Under the pieces are notes generated by a model. It did not search any database. It was not told the DNA's origin and was given only the letters and a program-made list of their open reading frames with translations. From Streptomyces antimycoticus (GTDB taxonomy: Bacteria > Actinomycetota > Actinomycetes > Streptomycetales > Streptomycetaceae), in NCBI RefSeq assembly GCF_005405925.1, contig NZ_BJHV01000001.1, positions 2,232,001 through 2,296,000 of the forward strand: a stretch of 64,000 nt of DNA, written 5' to 3'. Position 1 is the stretch's first letter. Each line of letters opens with the position of its first letter. The position numbers were made by a program, and so were the translations under genes. Positions 1 to 9,400 of this stretch are shown here, piece after piece.

Positions 1-2
1 GG

Positions 3-809
3 ACCCAGGACATCTGCCGCGAGTACGCCGCGCGCGACTCACGCATCCGGTACCTCCGCCAGCCCCGGAACATCGGCGCCACGCCGAACCACAACCAGGT
101 GTTCGCCGAATGCCGCGGCGAGCTGTTCAAGTGGGCCTCGCACGACGACCTGTACGGCCGCGACCTGCTGCGGCGCTGCGTGGAGGCGCTGGACGAGCGG
201 CCGGAGGTCATCCTCGCGCACGCCGACCAGGCGGTCGTCGACGGCGACGGCCAGGTGAAGGTCCCCTATGAGTACACGCTCGCCACCGACTCGCCCCACC
301 CGCCGGAGCGCTTCCGGAGCCTGCTGTTCGAGCCGGGTGGCGACGACTTCTACGGGGTGATGCGGGCCGACATGCTGCGCCGGGTGAAGCCGATGGACAG
401 CTACCACCACGCGGACCGCACGTTCGTCGCCGAGATCACCCTGCACGGGCGCTTCCACCAGGTGCCGGAGCTGCTGTACTTCCGCCGCGACCACCCCACC
501 CGCGCCGAGCGGGCGAACCCGTCCAAGCGCTCCCGGTGCGTCAACCTGGACCCGCGCCGGGCGGGCCCGCTGCACCCGACGCCCCGGCTACTCGCCGAGT
601 ACATCTGGGGCTTCGCCTCGGCGATCCGGCGGGCGCCGTTGTCCCCGGCCGACCGGCGCGCGTGCTACCGCCACCTGGCCGCGTGGCTGACCAGCCGGGT
701 CCGGCCGGGCACCGGCGAGCGGGTCGAGGACCGCGCCCCGGTCGACCCGGCCCTGCACACGGTCTCCGTCGACGCCCTCGTCGCCGGCCGCGAGGGGAGG
801 CAGCCATGA
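3..809 (+). CDS. Family 2 glycosyltransferase, 5' end outside window
   Basis: The reading frame is open from the window edge, so the N-terminus (nucleotide-binding beta strands) is missing. The visible part has the GT2 (GT-A fold) pattern: RYLRQPRNIGATPNHN, then a KWASHDDL segment at the place of the metal-binding DxD-like motif, then a C-terminal helical part. It probably transfers a sugar from a nucleotide sugar to a growing surface glycan on the cytoplasmic face of the membrane. Its stop overlaps the start of the pyruvyl transferase gene by ATGA, so the two are translationally coupled. The first in-frame GTG at 99 lies inside the conserved fold and is not taken as the start. The sugar donor and acceptor cannot be told. 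Confidence 0.85.
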   Translation, partial: TQDICREYAARDSRIRYLRQPRNIGATPNHNQVFAECRGELFKWASHDDLYGRDLLRRCVEALDERPEVILAHADQAVVDGDGQVKVPYEYTLATDSPHPPERFRSLLFEPGGDDFYGVMRADMLRRVKPMDSYHHADRTFVAEITLHGRFHQVPELLYFRRDHPTRAERANPSKRSRCVNLDPRRAGPLHPTPRLLAEYIWGFASAIRRAPLSPADRRACYRHLAAWLTSRVRPGTGERVEDRAPVDPALHTVSVDALVAGREGRQP

Positions 810-2083
810 CGTCCGCGGACGGAACTCCGGTGCGCGTCGGGGTGTTCGGCCTGCTCGGCTCCGGCAACCTCGGCAACGACGGTTCGCTGGAGGCCGTCCT
901 CGGGTACCTCCGCGCCGAGCACCCGGAGGCGGTCGTGGACGCGCTGTGCGGCGGGCCCGAGGCCGTGACGACCCGGTTCCAGATCCCCGCGACACGGCTG
1001 CACTGGTACCGCGGGGAGTACCGGACCGCGTCCCGTGCGGGCGCGATCGCGGGGAAGGGCCTGGGCAAACTCGTCGATGTCTTCCGCACCGCCGCCTGGG
1101 TGCGTCGGCACGACGTGGTGATCGTGCCGGGCATGGGTGTCCTGGAGGCCACACTGCCGCTGCGGCCGTGGGGCTTCCCGTACGCGCTGTTCCTGCTCTG
1201 CGCCAGCGGCCGGCTGCTGGGCACCCGGGTCGCGCTGGTCAGCGTCGGCGCCGCCGAGATCGGCAACCGGCCCACCCGGGCCCTGGTGCGCTGGTCGGCG
1301 CGGCTGGCCGCGTACCGCTCGTACCGGGATGCCCAGTCCCGTGACGCGATGCGGGCGATGGGCGTGGACACCGCGCGCGACGAGGTCTACCCGGACCTGG
1401 CATTCTCCCTGCCGACCCCGCCGGACTGGGGTATCCCCCGCCCGGAGCTTGTCGGAGAGCTTGGGGAAGCGCCCTCGGGCCCGCCCGGCCCGGTCTGCGT
1501 CGGTGTCATGGACTTCCACGGCGGCAACGACGACCGTGCCCGGGCCGATGAGATATACCGGCGCTACCTCGACGGGACGATCCGGTTCGTCCGTGCGCTG
1601 GTCGAGGAGGGCAGGCCGGTCCGGCTGCTCACCGGAGACGAGTGCGATGCGTCGGTGGTCGCCGCGATCCTCGACGCGGTTGACTCATCGCTGGTCACCG
1701 CTGCCCAGCCGACCTCACTGGCCGACCTGATGAAGGAGATGGCGGCCGCCGACACCGTGGTGGCGGTCCGGTACCACAACCTGATCTGCGCGCTGAAGAC
1801 CGGCACGCCGGTGCTCGCCCTCAGCTATGCGGCGAAGAGCGACGCGCTCATGGACCGGATGGGCCTCGGCGCGTACTGCCACCCGGCCCGCGAGGTCGAC
1901 GCCGACCGGCTGCTCGAGCAGTTCCGGGCGTTGGAGAAGCGATCGGCCGAGCTGCGGCAGACCCTCACCGAGCGGAACCTGGCCGCCGCCCGGCAACTCG
2001 AGCATCAGTTCACCGCCTTGACCGCGGCCCTGTTCCCGGCGCCCGACCATGCCCACGCCCACGCCCGCCAGGAGGCTCCATGA
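806..2083 (+). CDS. Polysaccharide pyruvyl transferase family protein
   Basis: This protein of 425 residues starts at ATG 806, overlapping the upstream stop. The N-terminus VGVFGLLGSGNLGNDG and the C-terminal VAVRYHNLICALKTGTPVLAL region are typical of the polysaccharide pyruvyl transferase family (CsaB/WcaK type), which adds ketal pyruvate from phosphoenolpyruvate to sugars of cell-wall or exopolysaccharides. The RYHN His is the family's conserved catalytic-region residue. No membrane segment is seen. A proline/glycine-rich stretch near residues 213-232 is encoded by DNA sharing a 15-base word with the neighbouring aminotransferase gene and looks like a small insertion. The gene sits between a glycosyltransferase and an epimerase, which supports a glycan-decorating role; the sugar it modifies is unknown. 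Confidence 0.85.
   Translation: MTSADGTPVRVGVFGLLGSGNLGNDGSLEAVLGYLRAEHPEAVVDALCGGPEAVTTRFQIPATRLHWYRGEYRTASRAGAIAGKGLGKLVDVFRTAAWVRRHDVVIVPGMGVLEATLPLRPWGFPYALFLLCASGRLLGTRVALVSVGAAEIGNRPTRALVRWSARLAAYRSYRDAQSRDAMRAMGVDTARDEVYPDLAFSLPTPPDWGIPRPELVGELGEAPSGPPGPVCVGVMDFHGGNDDRARADEIYRRYLDGTIRFVRALVEEGRPVRLLTGDECDASVVAAILDAVDSSLVTAAQPTSLADLMKEMAAADTVVAVRYHNLICALKTGTPVLALSYAAKSDALMDRMGLGAYCHPAREVDADRLLEQFRALEKRSAELRQTLTERNLAAARQLEHQFTALTAALFPAPDHAHAHARQEAP
1455..1469 (+). repeat. 15-base word shared with the aminotransferase insert
   Basis: GAGAGCTTGGGGAAG lies inside the pyruvyl transferase gene. The exact reverse complement occurs at 3270-3284 within the insert in the HemL-like gene. Both sit in Pro/Gly/Ser-rich, non-conserved protein segments, as expected for a small mobile or repetitive element that entered coding sequence in frame. 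Confidence 0.6.
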
Positions 2084-2631
2084 AAGCGATCGAAGTCCCG
2101 GCGATCACGGGTGCGTACCTGTTCGAGCCGACGCCGTACGTCGACGAACGTGGCTTCTTCTGCCGCACCTTCGACACCGACGTGGTCCGCTCGGTGGGCC
2201 TCGACCCGGACGCCTTCGTCCAGGACAGCCTGTCCCGCTCGGTCCGGGGCGTACTGCGCGGCCTGCACCTGCGCTCCGGCGCCGGCGAGGCCAAGCTGGT
2301 GCGGTGCTCGTACGGGAAGATCTTCGACGTCGTCGTGGACCTGCGGCCGGACTCGCCGACCTACCGCAACCGGGCCGTCTTCGAGCTGTCCGGCGAGACG
2401 CAGACGAGCCTGTACATCCCGGCGGGGTGCGCGCACGGTTTCCAGGCGTTGACCGAAACCGCCGACACCTCCTACCGGATCGACCGCCCGCACGACCCGG
2501 CCGAGGACGTGACGATCGCCTTCGACGACCCGGAGCTCGCCATTCCCTGGCCGCTGCCGATCACATCGATGTCCCAGCGGGACCGGGAGGCGCCGAGCCT
2601 CGCCGAGGTCCTGAAGCACCGAGAAAGTTGA
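2080..2631 (+). CDS. dTDP-4-dehydrorhamnose 3,5-epimerase-like protein
   Basis: 183 residues, the usual RmlC length, starting at an ATGA overlap with the pyruvyl transferase gene. It is a cupin with RGVLRGLHLRSG (the His of the catalytic dyad), FDVVVDLRPDSPTY, and IPAGCAHGFQ. RmlC enzymes epimerise C3 and C5 of a 4-keto-6-deoxy dTDP-sugar. The region where RmlC normally carries a Tyr pair (consensus YKxTxYY) reads TSYRIDRPHDP, so the proton-donating tyrosine is not evident; such variants may epimerise only one carbon or act on another NDP-sugar. It probably supplies an activated sugar to the glycosyltransferase encoded upstream. Confidence 0.82.
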   Translation: MKAIEVPAITGAYLFEPTPYVDERGFFCRTFDTDVVRSVGLDPDAFVQDSLSRSVRGVLRGLHLRSGAGEAKLVRCSYGKIFDVVVDLRPDSPTYRNRAVFELSGETQTSLYIPAGCAHGFQALTETADTSYRIDRPHDPAEDVTIAFDDPELAIPWPLPITSMSQRDREAPSLAEVLKHRES

Positions 2632-2638
2632 GGTCCCC

Positions 2639-4030
2639 GTGGACGCCGAAGAGCTGCACCTGCCCCTGTCCCGGACGGCGAACGAGCGGCTGCACGCCAT
2701 GATCCCCGGGGGCGCGCACACCTACGCCAAGGGCGACGACCAGTACCCCGAGAACCTGGCTCCGGTCATCAGCCACGGCCGCGGTGCCCACGTGTGGGAC
2801 ATCGACGGCAACCGCTACCTCGAGTACGGCTCCGGCCTGCGATCGGTCAGCCTCGGCCACGCCCACCCACGCGTGACCGAGGCGGTGCGGCGGGAACTCG
2901 ACCGCGGCAGCAACTTCGTCCGGCCGTCCATCGTGGAGGTCGAGGCCGCGGAACGCTTCCTGGCCACGGTGCCGACGGCCGAGATGGTGAAGTTCGCGAA
3001 GAACGGCTCCGACGCCACCACCGCCGCGGTGCGCCTCGCTCGCGCCGCCACCGGGCGCCCGCGGGTGGGCATCTGCGCCGACCATCCGTTCTTCTCCGTC
3101 GACGATTGGTTCATCGGCACCACGCCGATGTCCGCCGGTGTTCCGGCGGCGACCACCGAGCTCACCGTGGCCTTCCCTTACGGGGACCTGGCCGCCACGG
3201 AGGAGCTGCTCACCCGGTACCAGGACGAGGTCGCCTGCCTGATCCTCGAACCCGCCACCCACACCGAGCCTTCCCCAAGCTCTCAACTTCTCCCCCAGCC
3301 CTCGGCCGGGCGGTGCCCCCAGAGCAGTGGAGACCCCACCCCCGGATACCTCGCGGGCTTGCGCGAACTGGCCGACCGGCACGGCTGCGTACTGATCTTC
3401 GATGAGATGATCACCGGCTTCCGCTGGTCCGAGGCGGGCGCCCAGGGCCTGTACGGCGTCGTCCCCGACCTCTCCACGTTCGGCAAGGCGCTGGGCAACG
3501 GATTCGCCGTCTCCGCGCTGGCCGGGCGCCGCGACCTGATGGAGCGGGGCGGACTGCGTCACTCCGGCGAGCGGGTGTTCCTGCTGTCCACCACGCATGG
3601 CGCGGAGACGCACTCCCTGGCCGCCGCGATGGCCGTGCAGACCACCTATGCCGAGGAAGCCATCACCGCCCAACTGCACGCCCTCGGCGAGCGGTTGGCG
3701 GCGGGTGTCCGGGAGGCCGCGGCCGCCATGGGCGTCGGCGACCACGTCGTCGTCCGGGGCCGAGCCAGCAACCTGGTCTTCGCCACCCTCGACGAGAACC
3801 GGCAACCGTCTCAGCAGTACCGCACCCTGTTCCTGCGCCGGCTCCTCGCGGGCGGGGTGCTGGCCCCGTCGTTCGTGGTGAGCAGTGCGCTCGGCGACGC
3901 CGACATCGACCACACCGTCGACGTGGTGGCCCAGGCGTGTGCGGTGTACCGGAAGGCACTGGAGGCCGCTGACCCCACCCCCTGGCTGGCCGGACGACCG
4001 GTGAAGCCCGTATTCCGCCGCCTGGCGTGA
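2639..4030 (+). CDS. HemL-like class III aminotransferase (glutamate-1-semialdehyde aminomutase family)
   Basis: 463 residues from GTG 2639, seven bases after the epimerase stop. It has the PLP fold of glutamate-1-semialdehyde aminomutases: EYGSGLRSVSLGHAHP, KNGSDATTAAVRLARAATG, IFDEMITGFR with the PLP Asp, and STFGKALGNG with the Schiff-base Lys. In a polysaccharide operon it more likely transaminates or isomerises an amino-sugar or amino-acid substituent than serves haem synthesis (inference from context). A stretch of about 26 Pro/Ser-rich residues between LILEPA and PGYLAGLREL is absent from the family and interrupts the core strand order. The insert keeps the frame, so the protein may still be made, but its activity is uncertain. 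Confidence 0.83.
   Translation: MDAEELHLPLSRTANERLHAMIPGGAHTYAKGDDQYPENLAPVISHGRGAHVWDIDGNRYLEYGSGLRSVSLGHAHPRVTEAVRRELDRGSNFVRPSIVEVEAAERFLATVPTAEMVKFAKNGSDATTAAVRLARAATGRPRVGICADHPFFSVDDWFIGTTPMSAGVPAATTELTVAFPYGDLAATEELLTRYQDEVACLILEPATHTEPSPSSQLLPQPSAGRCPQSSGDPTPGYLAGLRELADRHGCVLIFDEMITGFRWSEAGAQGLYGVVPDLSTFGKALGNGFAVSALAGRRDLMERGGLRHSGERVFLLSTTHGAETHSLAAAMAVQTTYAEEAITAQLHALGERLAAGVREAAAAMGVGDHVVVRGRASNLVFATLDENRQPSQQYRTLFLRRLLAGGVLAPSFVVSSALGDADIDHTVDVVAQACAVYRKALEAADPTPWLAGRPVKPVFRRLA
3265..3340 (-). repeat. In-frame repeat-like insertion within the HemL-like gene
   Basis: The DNA between the codons for LILEPA and PGYL reads, on the minus strand, as a G-run-rich sequence containing CTGGGGGAGAAGTTGAGAG and GAGCTTGGGGAAGG. 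It adds about 26 residues that the aminotransferase family lacks and shares 15 bases with 1455-1469 in opposite orientation. No terminal inverted repeats or target duplication are obvious. Confidence 0.55.
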
Positions 4031-4037
4031 CGTGACG

Positions 4038-4676
4038 TCAGTGGCGCTCCCGCCGACCGGCGTCGACCATCCGATCGACCAGCCGGTCGGCCATCCGGTC
4101 GACCAGCCACGCGGTCGCCGGTGTCACCGCCAGCGCGGTGCACCAGCCGCCGAGGACATCGGTCGGGTAGTGCGCGCCCAGGGCGACCTGCGCCCAGCCC
4201 ATGGCGGCGCCGGCAACCAGCGCCGCGGCGAGCACGAGTGACGTGCCGGCCGTCCTGCCGAGGCCGAGCCGGCCGGTCGCGAGCAGCGCCACCACGAGGG
4301 CGAGCGTGGTGAGGAAGGCGGTGTGCCCGCTCGGGTAGGAAAGGTTGTCGGCGCCGTGGATGGTGCGTCCCACCAGGGACTTGAGCAGGGTCGCGGTCCC
4401 CACGGTCATACCGGCGCCGACCACGACGAGCACCGCCGCGCGAGGACGCCGAAGCAGCAAACAGCCCGTCACGGTGGCCACGACCAGCGTCGCCGCTCCC
4501 ACCGGCTCCCCCAAGAAGTCCGTGGCCAGAGCGACATGCCGCCACGGCGACCCCATACCGTCCACCGCCGCCCAGATCCGCGCGTCCACCATGCCGGGCC
4601 TGCTGTCGCCGGCATACCGGACCCCGAGCACGACGACCATCAGCGCGGCGAGGGCCGCGATCGGCCCGAGCCACAC
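4038..4676 (-). CDS. PAP2-family membrane phosphatase
   Basis: 212 residues starting at GTG 4676, with about five hydrophobic helices. The acid-phosphatase motifs are recognisable: KSLVGRT (KX6R), NLSYPSGHTAF (PSGH) and GAHYPTDVLGG (HxxxD). The third motif normally begins with Ser-Arg or Ala-Arg; here the residues before the helix are WAQVAL, with Gln in the usual Arg place. PAP2 proteins dephosphorylate lipid or undecaprenyl pyrophosphates on the outer membrane face. It converges on the polysaccharide operon, so lipid-carrier recycling is possible but inferred. The last residues repeat VDRMADRLVDRMVD, a small internal duplication. Confidence 0.8.
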   Translation of the reverse strand: MWLGPIAALAALMVVVLGVRYAGDSRPGMVDARIWAAVDGMGSPWRHVALATDFLGEPVGAATLVVATVTGCLLLRRPRAAVLVVVGAGMTVGTATLLKSLVGRTIHGADNLSYPSGHTAFLTTLALVVALLATGRLGLGRTAGTSLVLAAALVAGAAMGWAQVALGAHYPTDVLGGWCTALAVTPATAWLVDRMADRLVDRMVDAGRRERH

Positions 4677-4810
4677 GCGCAGCGATGGGGCAGCACCGCA
4701 GGCGCCGACCGGCCGGTCACCCGCCCACCACGTCCGGTCGACCCGCTCCCGCCAGGCGATCCAACGCGAGCCCCCCGTCGTGTACGACCCACCCTCAAGC
4801 CGCCGTCATC

Positions 4811-5377
4811 CTAACCAACCATCCGGTCGCGGCAACCGCCGTCGGATTCCGTGTCCTTGCGCCTGCCGTGAGCCGACTGCCGGGTCGCCGCCGCGGCCAG
4901 CAGCCCGATGCTGCCGCCGCCCACGACTGCCACCCGCTCCCCCGGCGTGAGCGCCGCGCTGCGGACACCGTGCCAGGCCACTGACGCCGGCTCCACGAGG
5001 CAGGCGTCGCGTACGTCCAGGCCGTCCGGAAGCGGGACAAGCATGCTCTCGGAGACCGTCACGGCATCGCACATGCCGCCGTCCCGGAATATCCCGAGCG
5101 TTCCGTGCTCCGGGGCGACGCACCGCTGGACATGGCCGGCGCGGCATTGGTCGCACCCTCCGCAGTACACCGTGGGCTCGACGGCGTAGCACCGGCCGTC
5201 GGCGGCCGTGCCGGCGAACTCGTGACCATAGGTGTAGCCCTGAACGCCACCGGTCGCGAAGTTCACGTCGGTCCCGCAGATGCCCGCCGAGGCGACGGTG
5301 AGGCGTACCCCGGGCGCTTCCGGTTCGTCGGCCTCGGTCACGAGGATGCCCTGATCGGTGTTGCGTACTGCGCGCAT
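4811..5377 (-). pseudogene. Zinc alcohol dehydrogenase, truncated after the start of the Rossmann fold
   Basis: 188 residues. The N-terminal half is a good medium-chain dehydrogenase: catalytic zinc region ICGTDVNF and YGHEFAGTA, structural zinc cysteines in YCGGCDQCRAGHVQRC, and the nucleotide-fold start VAVVGGGSIGLLAAA. After that the sequence turns into unrelated basic residues and stops, about 150 residues short of a full enzyme, so the cofactor domain and C-terminus are gone. The gene start (ATG 5377) and the divergent TetR gene are intact. The deletion end lies near 4870, beside the PAP2 gene. An active enzyme is not expected. Confidence 0.8.
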
Positions 5378-5411
5378 GGTGACCCCTTCGACCTTCCGCT
5401 ATGCGAACGCC

Positions 5412-5446
5412 GTTAGCTTATGTTAAGTGATCGGAGTTCGCCTAAC
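5412..5446. promoter_or_regulatory. Possible TetR operator between divergent genes
   Basis: The short divergent space between the dehydrogenase remnant and the TetR gene contains the interrupted inverted repeat GTTAG(N25)CTAAC and, inside it, CTTA-TGT-TAAG at 5417-5427. TetR-family genes commonly bind such palindromes in the promoter shared with a divergent target. Assignment is by position and symmetry only. Confidence 0.4.
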
Positions 5447-5473
5447 ACCTATCCTTGTCCGGTGCATGAACCG

Positions 5474-6247
5474 ATGACGAAAGCCACGGCAGGCGAGCCG
5501 CCGCCGGAGGATCCGCGGAAGAACCAGCGGGCGGAACCGAGGCCGGGCACGGCGGCCTGGTGGCTTGCCCGGGAGAACGAACCCGCGCGGCAGCGGCGGC
5601 GCAGATCACTGACCCTCGATGCCGTCCTCGACGCGGCCATGGCCCTGCTCGACACGCGTGGGGCGGCCGCGCTGACGATGCGCAACATCGCCGATGCGCT
5701 GGGCTGCACGCAGGCGTCCCTCTACCGCCATGTGCGCAACCGTGAGGAACTGGTGACTCTACTCGTCGACCGCGCCCTCGACGTGGCGAGCTCGGTTCCG
5801 CCCGACGGCGGGGACTGGGCCGAGAAGGCGGCGTGGTCCGCGCGCCTGTTCCGCGAGCACCTGCTCCGGCACCCCGGCGTGGCCTCGCTCCTTCGCGGGA
5901 CCGAGCGGCTCGGTCCCAACTCGCTGGCCGGGGTGCAATACTCCCTCGAACTGTTCATCGGCGCCGGCCTCAGCCCCCGCCTCGCGTCCGCCGCCGCATC
6001 GTCGCTGGCCACCTTCATCATCGGCTCGGTGCACCTCAACCTCGGCCTGGACATGTCGGATCCCGAAGAGAGCCGTCACCGACGCCTGCTGTACCGCTCC
6101 CGAGACGCCGCGGCCTTCCCCCTGCTCGTCCAGCACGCCGACACCCTCGCGGAGGTCAGCAGCGACGACGAGTTCGAAGTCGGCCTCAACGCCTTGTTGA
6201 CCGGATTCCGCACCCTGATCCATAACTCGGACCTCACACGCGACTAG
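5474..6247 (+). CDS. TetR/AcrR family transcriptional regulator
   Basis: 257 residues from ATG 5474. An upstream in-frame ATG at 5420 falls inside the palindromic promoter region and GTG 5462 is also possible. Residues about 45-95 form the DNA-binding domain (DAVLDAAMALLDTRG, then LTMRNIADALGCTQASLYRHVRNREEL). The C-terminal half is a TetR_C-like helical ligand domain. It is divergent from the truncated alcohol dehydrogenase, its likely former target, and probably represses itself through the palindromes between the genes. With the target broken, the regulator may now be orphaned. Confidence 0.85.
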   Translation: MTKATAGEPPPEDPRKNQRAEPRPGTAAWWLARENEPARQRRRRSLTLDAVLDAAMALLDTRGAAALTMRNIADALGCTQASLYRHVRNREELVTLLVDRALDVASSVPPDGGDWAEKAAWSARLFREHLLRHPGVASLLRGTERLGPNSLAGVQYSLELFIGAGLSPRLASAAASSLATFIIGSVHLNLGLDMSDPEESRHRRLLYRSRDAAAFPLLVQHADTLAEVSSDDEFEVGLNALLTGFRTLIHNSDLTRD

Positions 6248-6425
6248 GGCGCGTTTACGGGGCCTGTGAACGGCGCGCTCCCGCACCACCGCGCTGAGCC
6301 TGAGACATCGACACCAGGATCGACGACGTCACATACTGACCCTCGTCGAAATCTGACAACGGGCCCTTCTGCGTCCGGGCCTTCCAGGACAGCGACTTCT
6401 GCCGCAACCACGATGAGGAATCGCA

Positions 6426-9400
6426 GTGAACGCACCTACGTCACCGGCGGTTTGGGTGACCGGCGAGACCGTCGACGGCCGGTACCGGGTGATCGGCGAG
6501 CTTGGCCGGGGCGGGATGGGCGTCGTGCACCGGGTACGGCACCTCGGCTGGGGCATCGACATGGCGGTGAAGAGCTCGCGGCCCGAGCTGTTCCGGAGCC
6601 CCGGCGATCAGGAGCTGTTCGTCAGGGAGGCCGAGGCGTGGGTGTCCCTCGGGCTCCATCCCAACGTCTGCGCCTGCCATTACGTGCGGGTGATCGACGG
6701 TGTCCCCCGCGTGTTCGCCGAGTACGTCGACGGCGGCAGCCTGGCCGAGTGGATCGGCGACGGGCGCCTCCACGCCGGGGATGCGCGCCAGGCCCTCGCC
6801 CGTGTTCTCGACACGGCAGTCCAAGCGGCCCGTGGGCTCGAGCACGCCCATCGCGCAGACCTGGTGCACCAGGACGTGAAGCCGGCCAACATTCTGCTCG
6901 ACGGCACGGGCGCCGCGAAGATCACCGACTTCGGTCTCGCCCGGTCCAAGGCCGCCACGGCCCCGACTGACCTCCAAGCGGCGCCGGGCGTCAGCGTGTT
7001 GGTGCCGTTCGGCGGTATGACGGTCGGCTACGCGTCCCCGGAGCAGCTCGCGGGCGAGCCCGTCGGCCGGCGCAGCGATGTCTACAGTTTCGCGGTCTCG
7101 GTCCTGGAGATGTTCACCGGCGGTGTGCATTGGGCGGCTGGTTCGGTCGCCGGTCTCGCCCTGGAGGAATACCTGGCCGACCCCTCGAATCCGGTCGCGG
7201 CGCCACCGGAAGTGGCCCACTTGCTCCGGCGCTGCCTGCGGCAGCACCCGGCCCACCGGCCGGCCTCGATGGCGGACATCGCGGATGTACTGGCCGGGAT
7301 CTACGAGCAGACGACCGGCTCGGCGTATCCGCGTCCCGCGTCGCAGGCCGCCGATCTGCGCGCCGACGAGCTCAACAACCGTGGCCTGTCGCTCCTCGAC
7401 CTGGACCGGACCGCCGACGCCGAGCATGCCTTCGACCAGGCGCTCGCGGTCGACCCGCACCACGTCGGGGCCGTGTACAACGGTGGCCTGTTCCGGTGGC
7501 GTACGGGGGCGATCACCGATGACGAACTCGTCGCCCGGTTGGAGGCGATCCCACGTGGGTCCGGCGCGTCCTCCTGGCAGGTGCGGCTGTTTCTGGCCCG
7601 GGTCCACCTCGAACGCGGCGACCTCGCGGCGGCACACGACCTGCTCGACGCCCTCGCGCGCGAACGGCCCGACGACACCGACGTACGGGCGGCGCTGCGG
7701 GTGGCGGCCTCCGGAACCGTGGTCGATGCCCGTCACACCGGCACCCGCATGTTTGGCGAGCCGTTCGCGCTGCCGTTCGCGCCGGTGGAACTACTCGCCC
7801 GGCACGAGGTGATGGGCTACCTGCCGATCCGGTTCACTCCCGACGGGCGCCGCGCGCTGAGCGGCCACTGGGACGGCGTGCTCCGGCTGTGGGACACGGC
7901 GACCGGCGCGCAGCGGTTGGCGGTCGAGGGCCACCGCACGCAGGTGCTCGGCGTCGACCTCACCCCTGACGGCTCGTACGCACTGTCCACGAGCCGCGAC
8001 GGCACGGTGCAGTTCTGGGATCTCAGGGCAGGCAGGTGTACCCGCGTCATCCGCTCCGCCGCACGCGCCACGGGGTGCCCGGTCAGGTTGAGTGCCGACG
8101 GGCGCATCGGTGTGTGGCAGGGCGTGGACGGGCGCGTCCAGGTCTGGGAACCGCGGACCGGGAGCCACCGGTGGTCGCTCGGGGCAGCGCTCGAGGACGG
8201 CGCCCTGGACGGCTCGCAGTACGAGGTGAGCGCCGACGGGCGCCATGTGCTCACCGCCGAGGAGGACGGGGCGCGGCTGTGGAACGTGGCCGATGGCCGG
8301 TGCCGGGTGCTGGCCGCCGGCTCGGCGACGCATGCGCTGTGCTTCAGTCCCGACGGGCGGATGGTCGCGGTGGCCGGCAAGGACCGGGTGATCCGGTTGT
8401 GGGATGTGGGGAACGGCCGGCAGGTCGGTACATCGCGTACGTTGACGGGGCTGACCGCCGCGGCCGGTCACCTGGCCTTCGCCGACAGTGGGCGGCTGCT
8501 GCTGTCCGGAACCACCGGCGACCACACGGTTCAGATCTGGGAGCTGAGCAGCGGACGGTGTCTGCGGACCTTCACCGCCCACGCGTACGGGATGCACCAC
8601 GTCGGGTTCCCCGACGGCGACGATCGGTTCGGCTGCTCCGTCGGGGGGCATCCCGAACTGCCCCTGCATCGCTGGCGGTTGCCCGACACCGCATACGCCG
8701 CCGAGCCGCATGTGATCAAGCCGCGCGAGTACGCGGAGGTCAGCCGGCTCGGCGGACTGGCCGAGGGACTGCTCGCCGAAGCGCGCCAGGCGATGTCGAA
8801 CGGCCGACACCGGTCGGCCTTCGACCTGTTGACCCGCGCACGGGAGATACCGGGGTACGAGCGCGCGCCCCAGGTCCTGGCCGCCTGGCACGAACTGGGA
8901 CGCTCGGCGCACCACGTACGGCTGCGCTCCGCCTGGTCGCGGCCCCTGGACGCCGGCCACCTGTCCTTCGGCGCCATCACGGCGATCGGTGTCGCCGCGG
9001 GCGTCCGGCTCGCCGTCAGCGGGCAGAGCGACGGCACGGTACGGATCTGGGATCTGGACAGCGGCGCGTGCACGCACGTCCTCGACGATCACCCGGGCAG
9101 GGTGGGCGGAGTGGCGTTGAGCGACGACGGTCGGCACGTCCTGTGCGAGGGCACCAAACCACTCGCGATCATCCGGCGGCGACTGGCAGACGGCGAGTGC
9201 CGTCGGCTGACTCCGGACTGGGACATGAGGCGGACCATCATGTTCACCGGCGACGGAAGGTACGCCTGGCTCGGCAGCGGCGACGGTGTCCTGCGCCGAT
9301 GGGACCTGGACGACGACCGCTGCGTCACGACGATCACCGGAAACGGCCCGGTCAACGTGATCTCCACGGCCGCGGACGGGCGGCTCGCGGCGGTCGGCGA

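Noticed and set aside
536..1519. Long minus-strand and shifted-frame ORFs over the pyruvyl transferase gene
   Set aside because: They are Arg/Pro-rich shadows of a well-conserved plus-strand gene; high GC content opens several frames at once.
2561..3913. 450-residue minus-strand ORF opposite the HemL-like gene
   Set aside because: No family resemblance; the plus strand encodes a clear aminotransferase.
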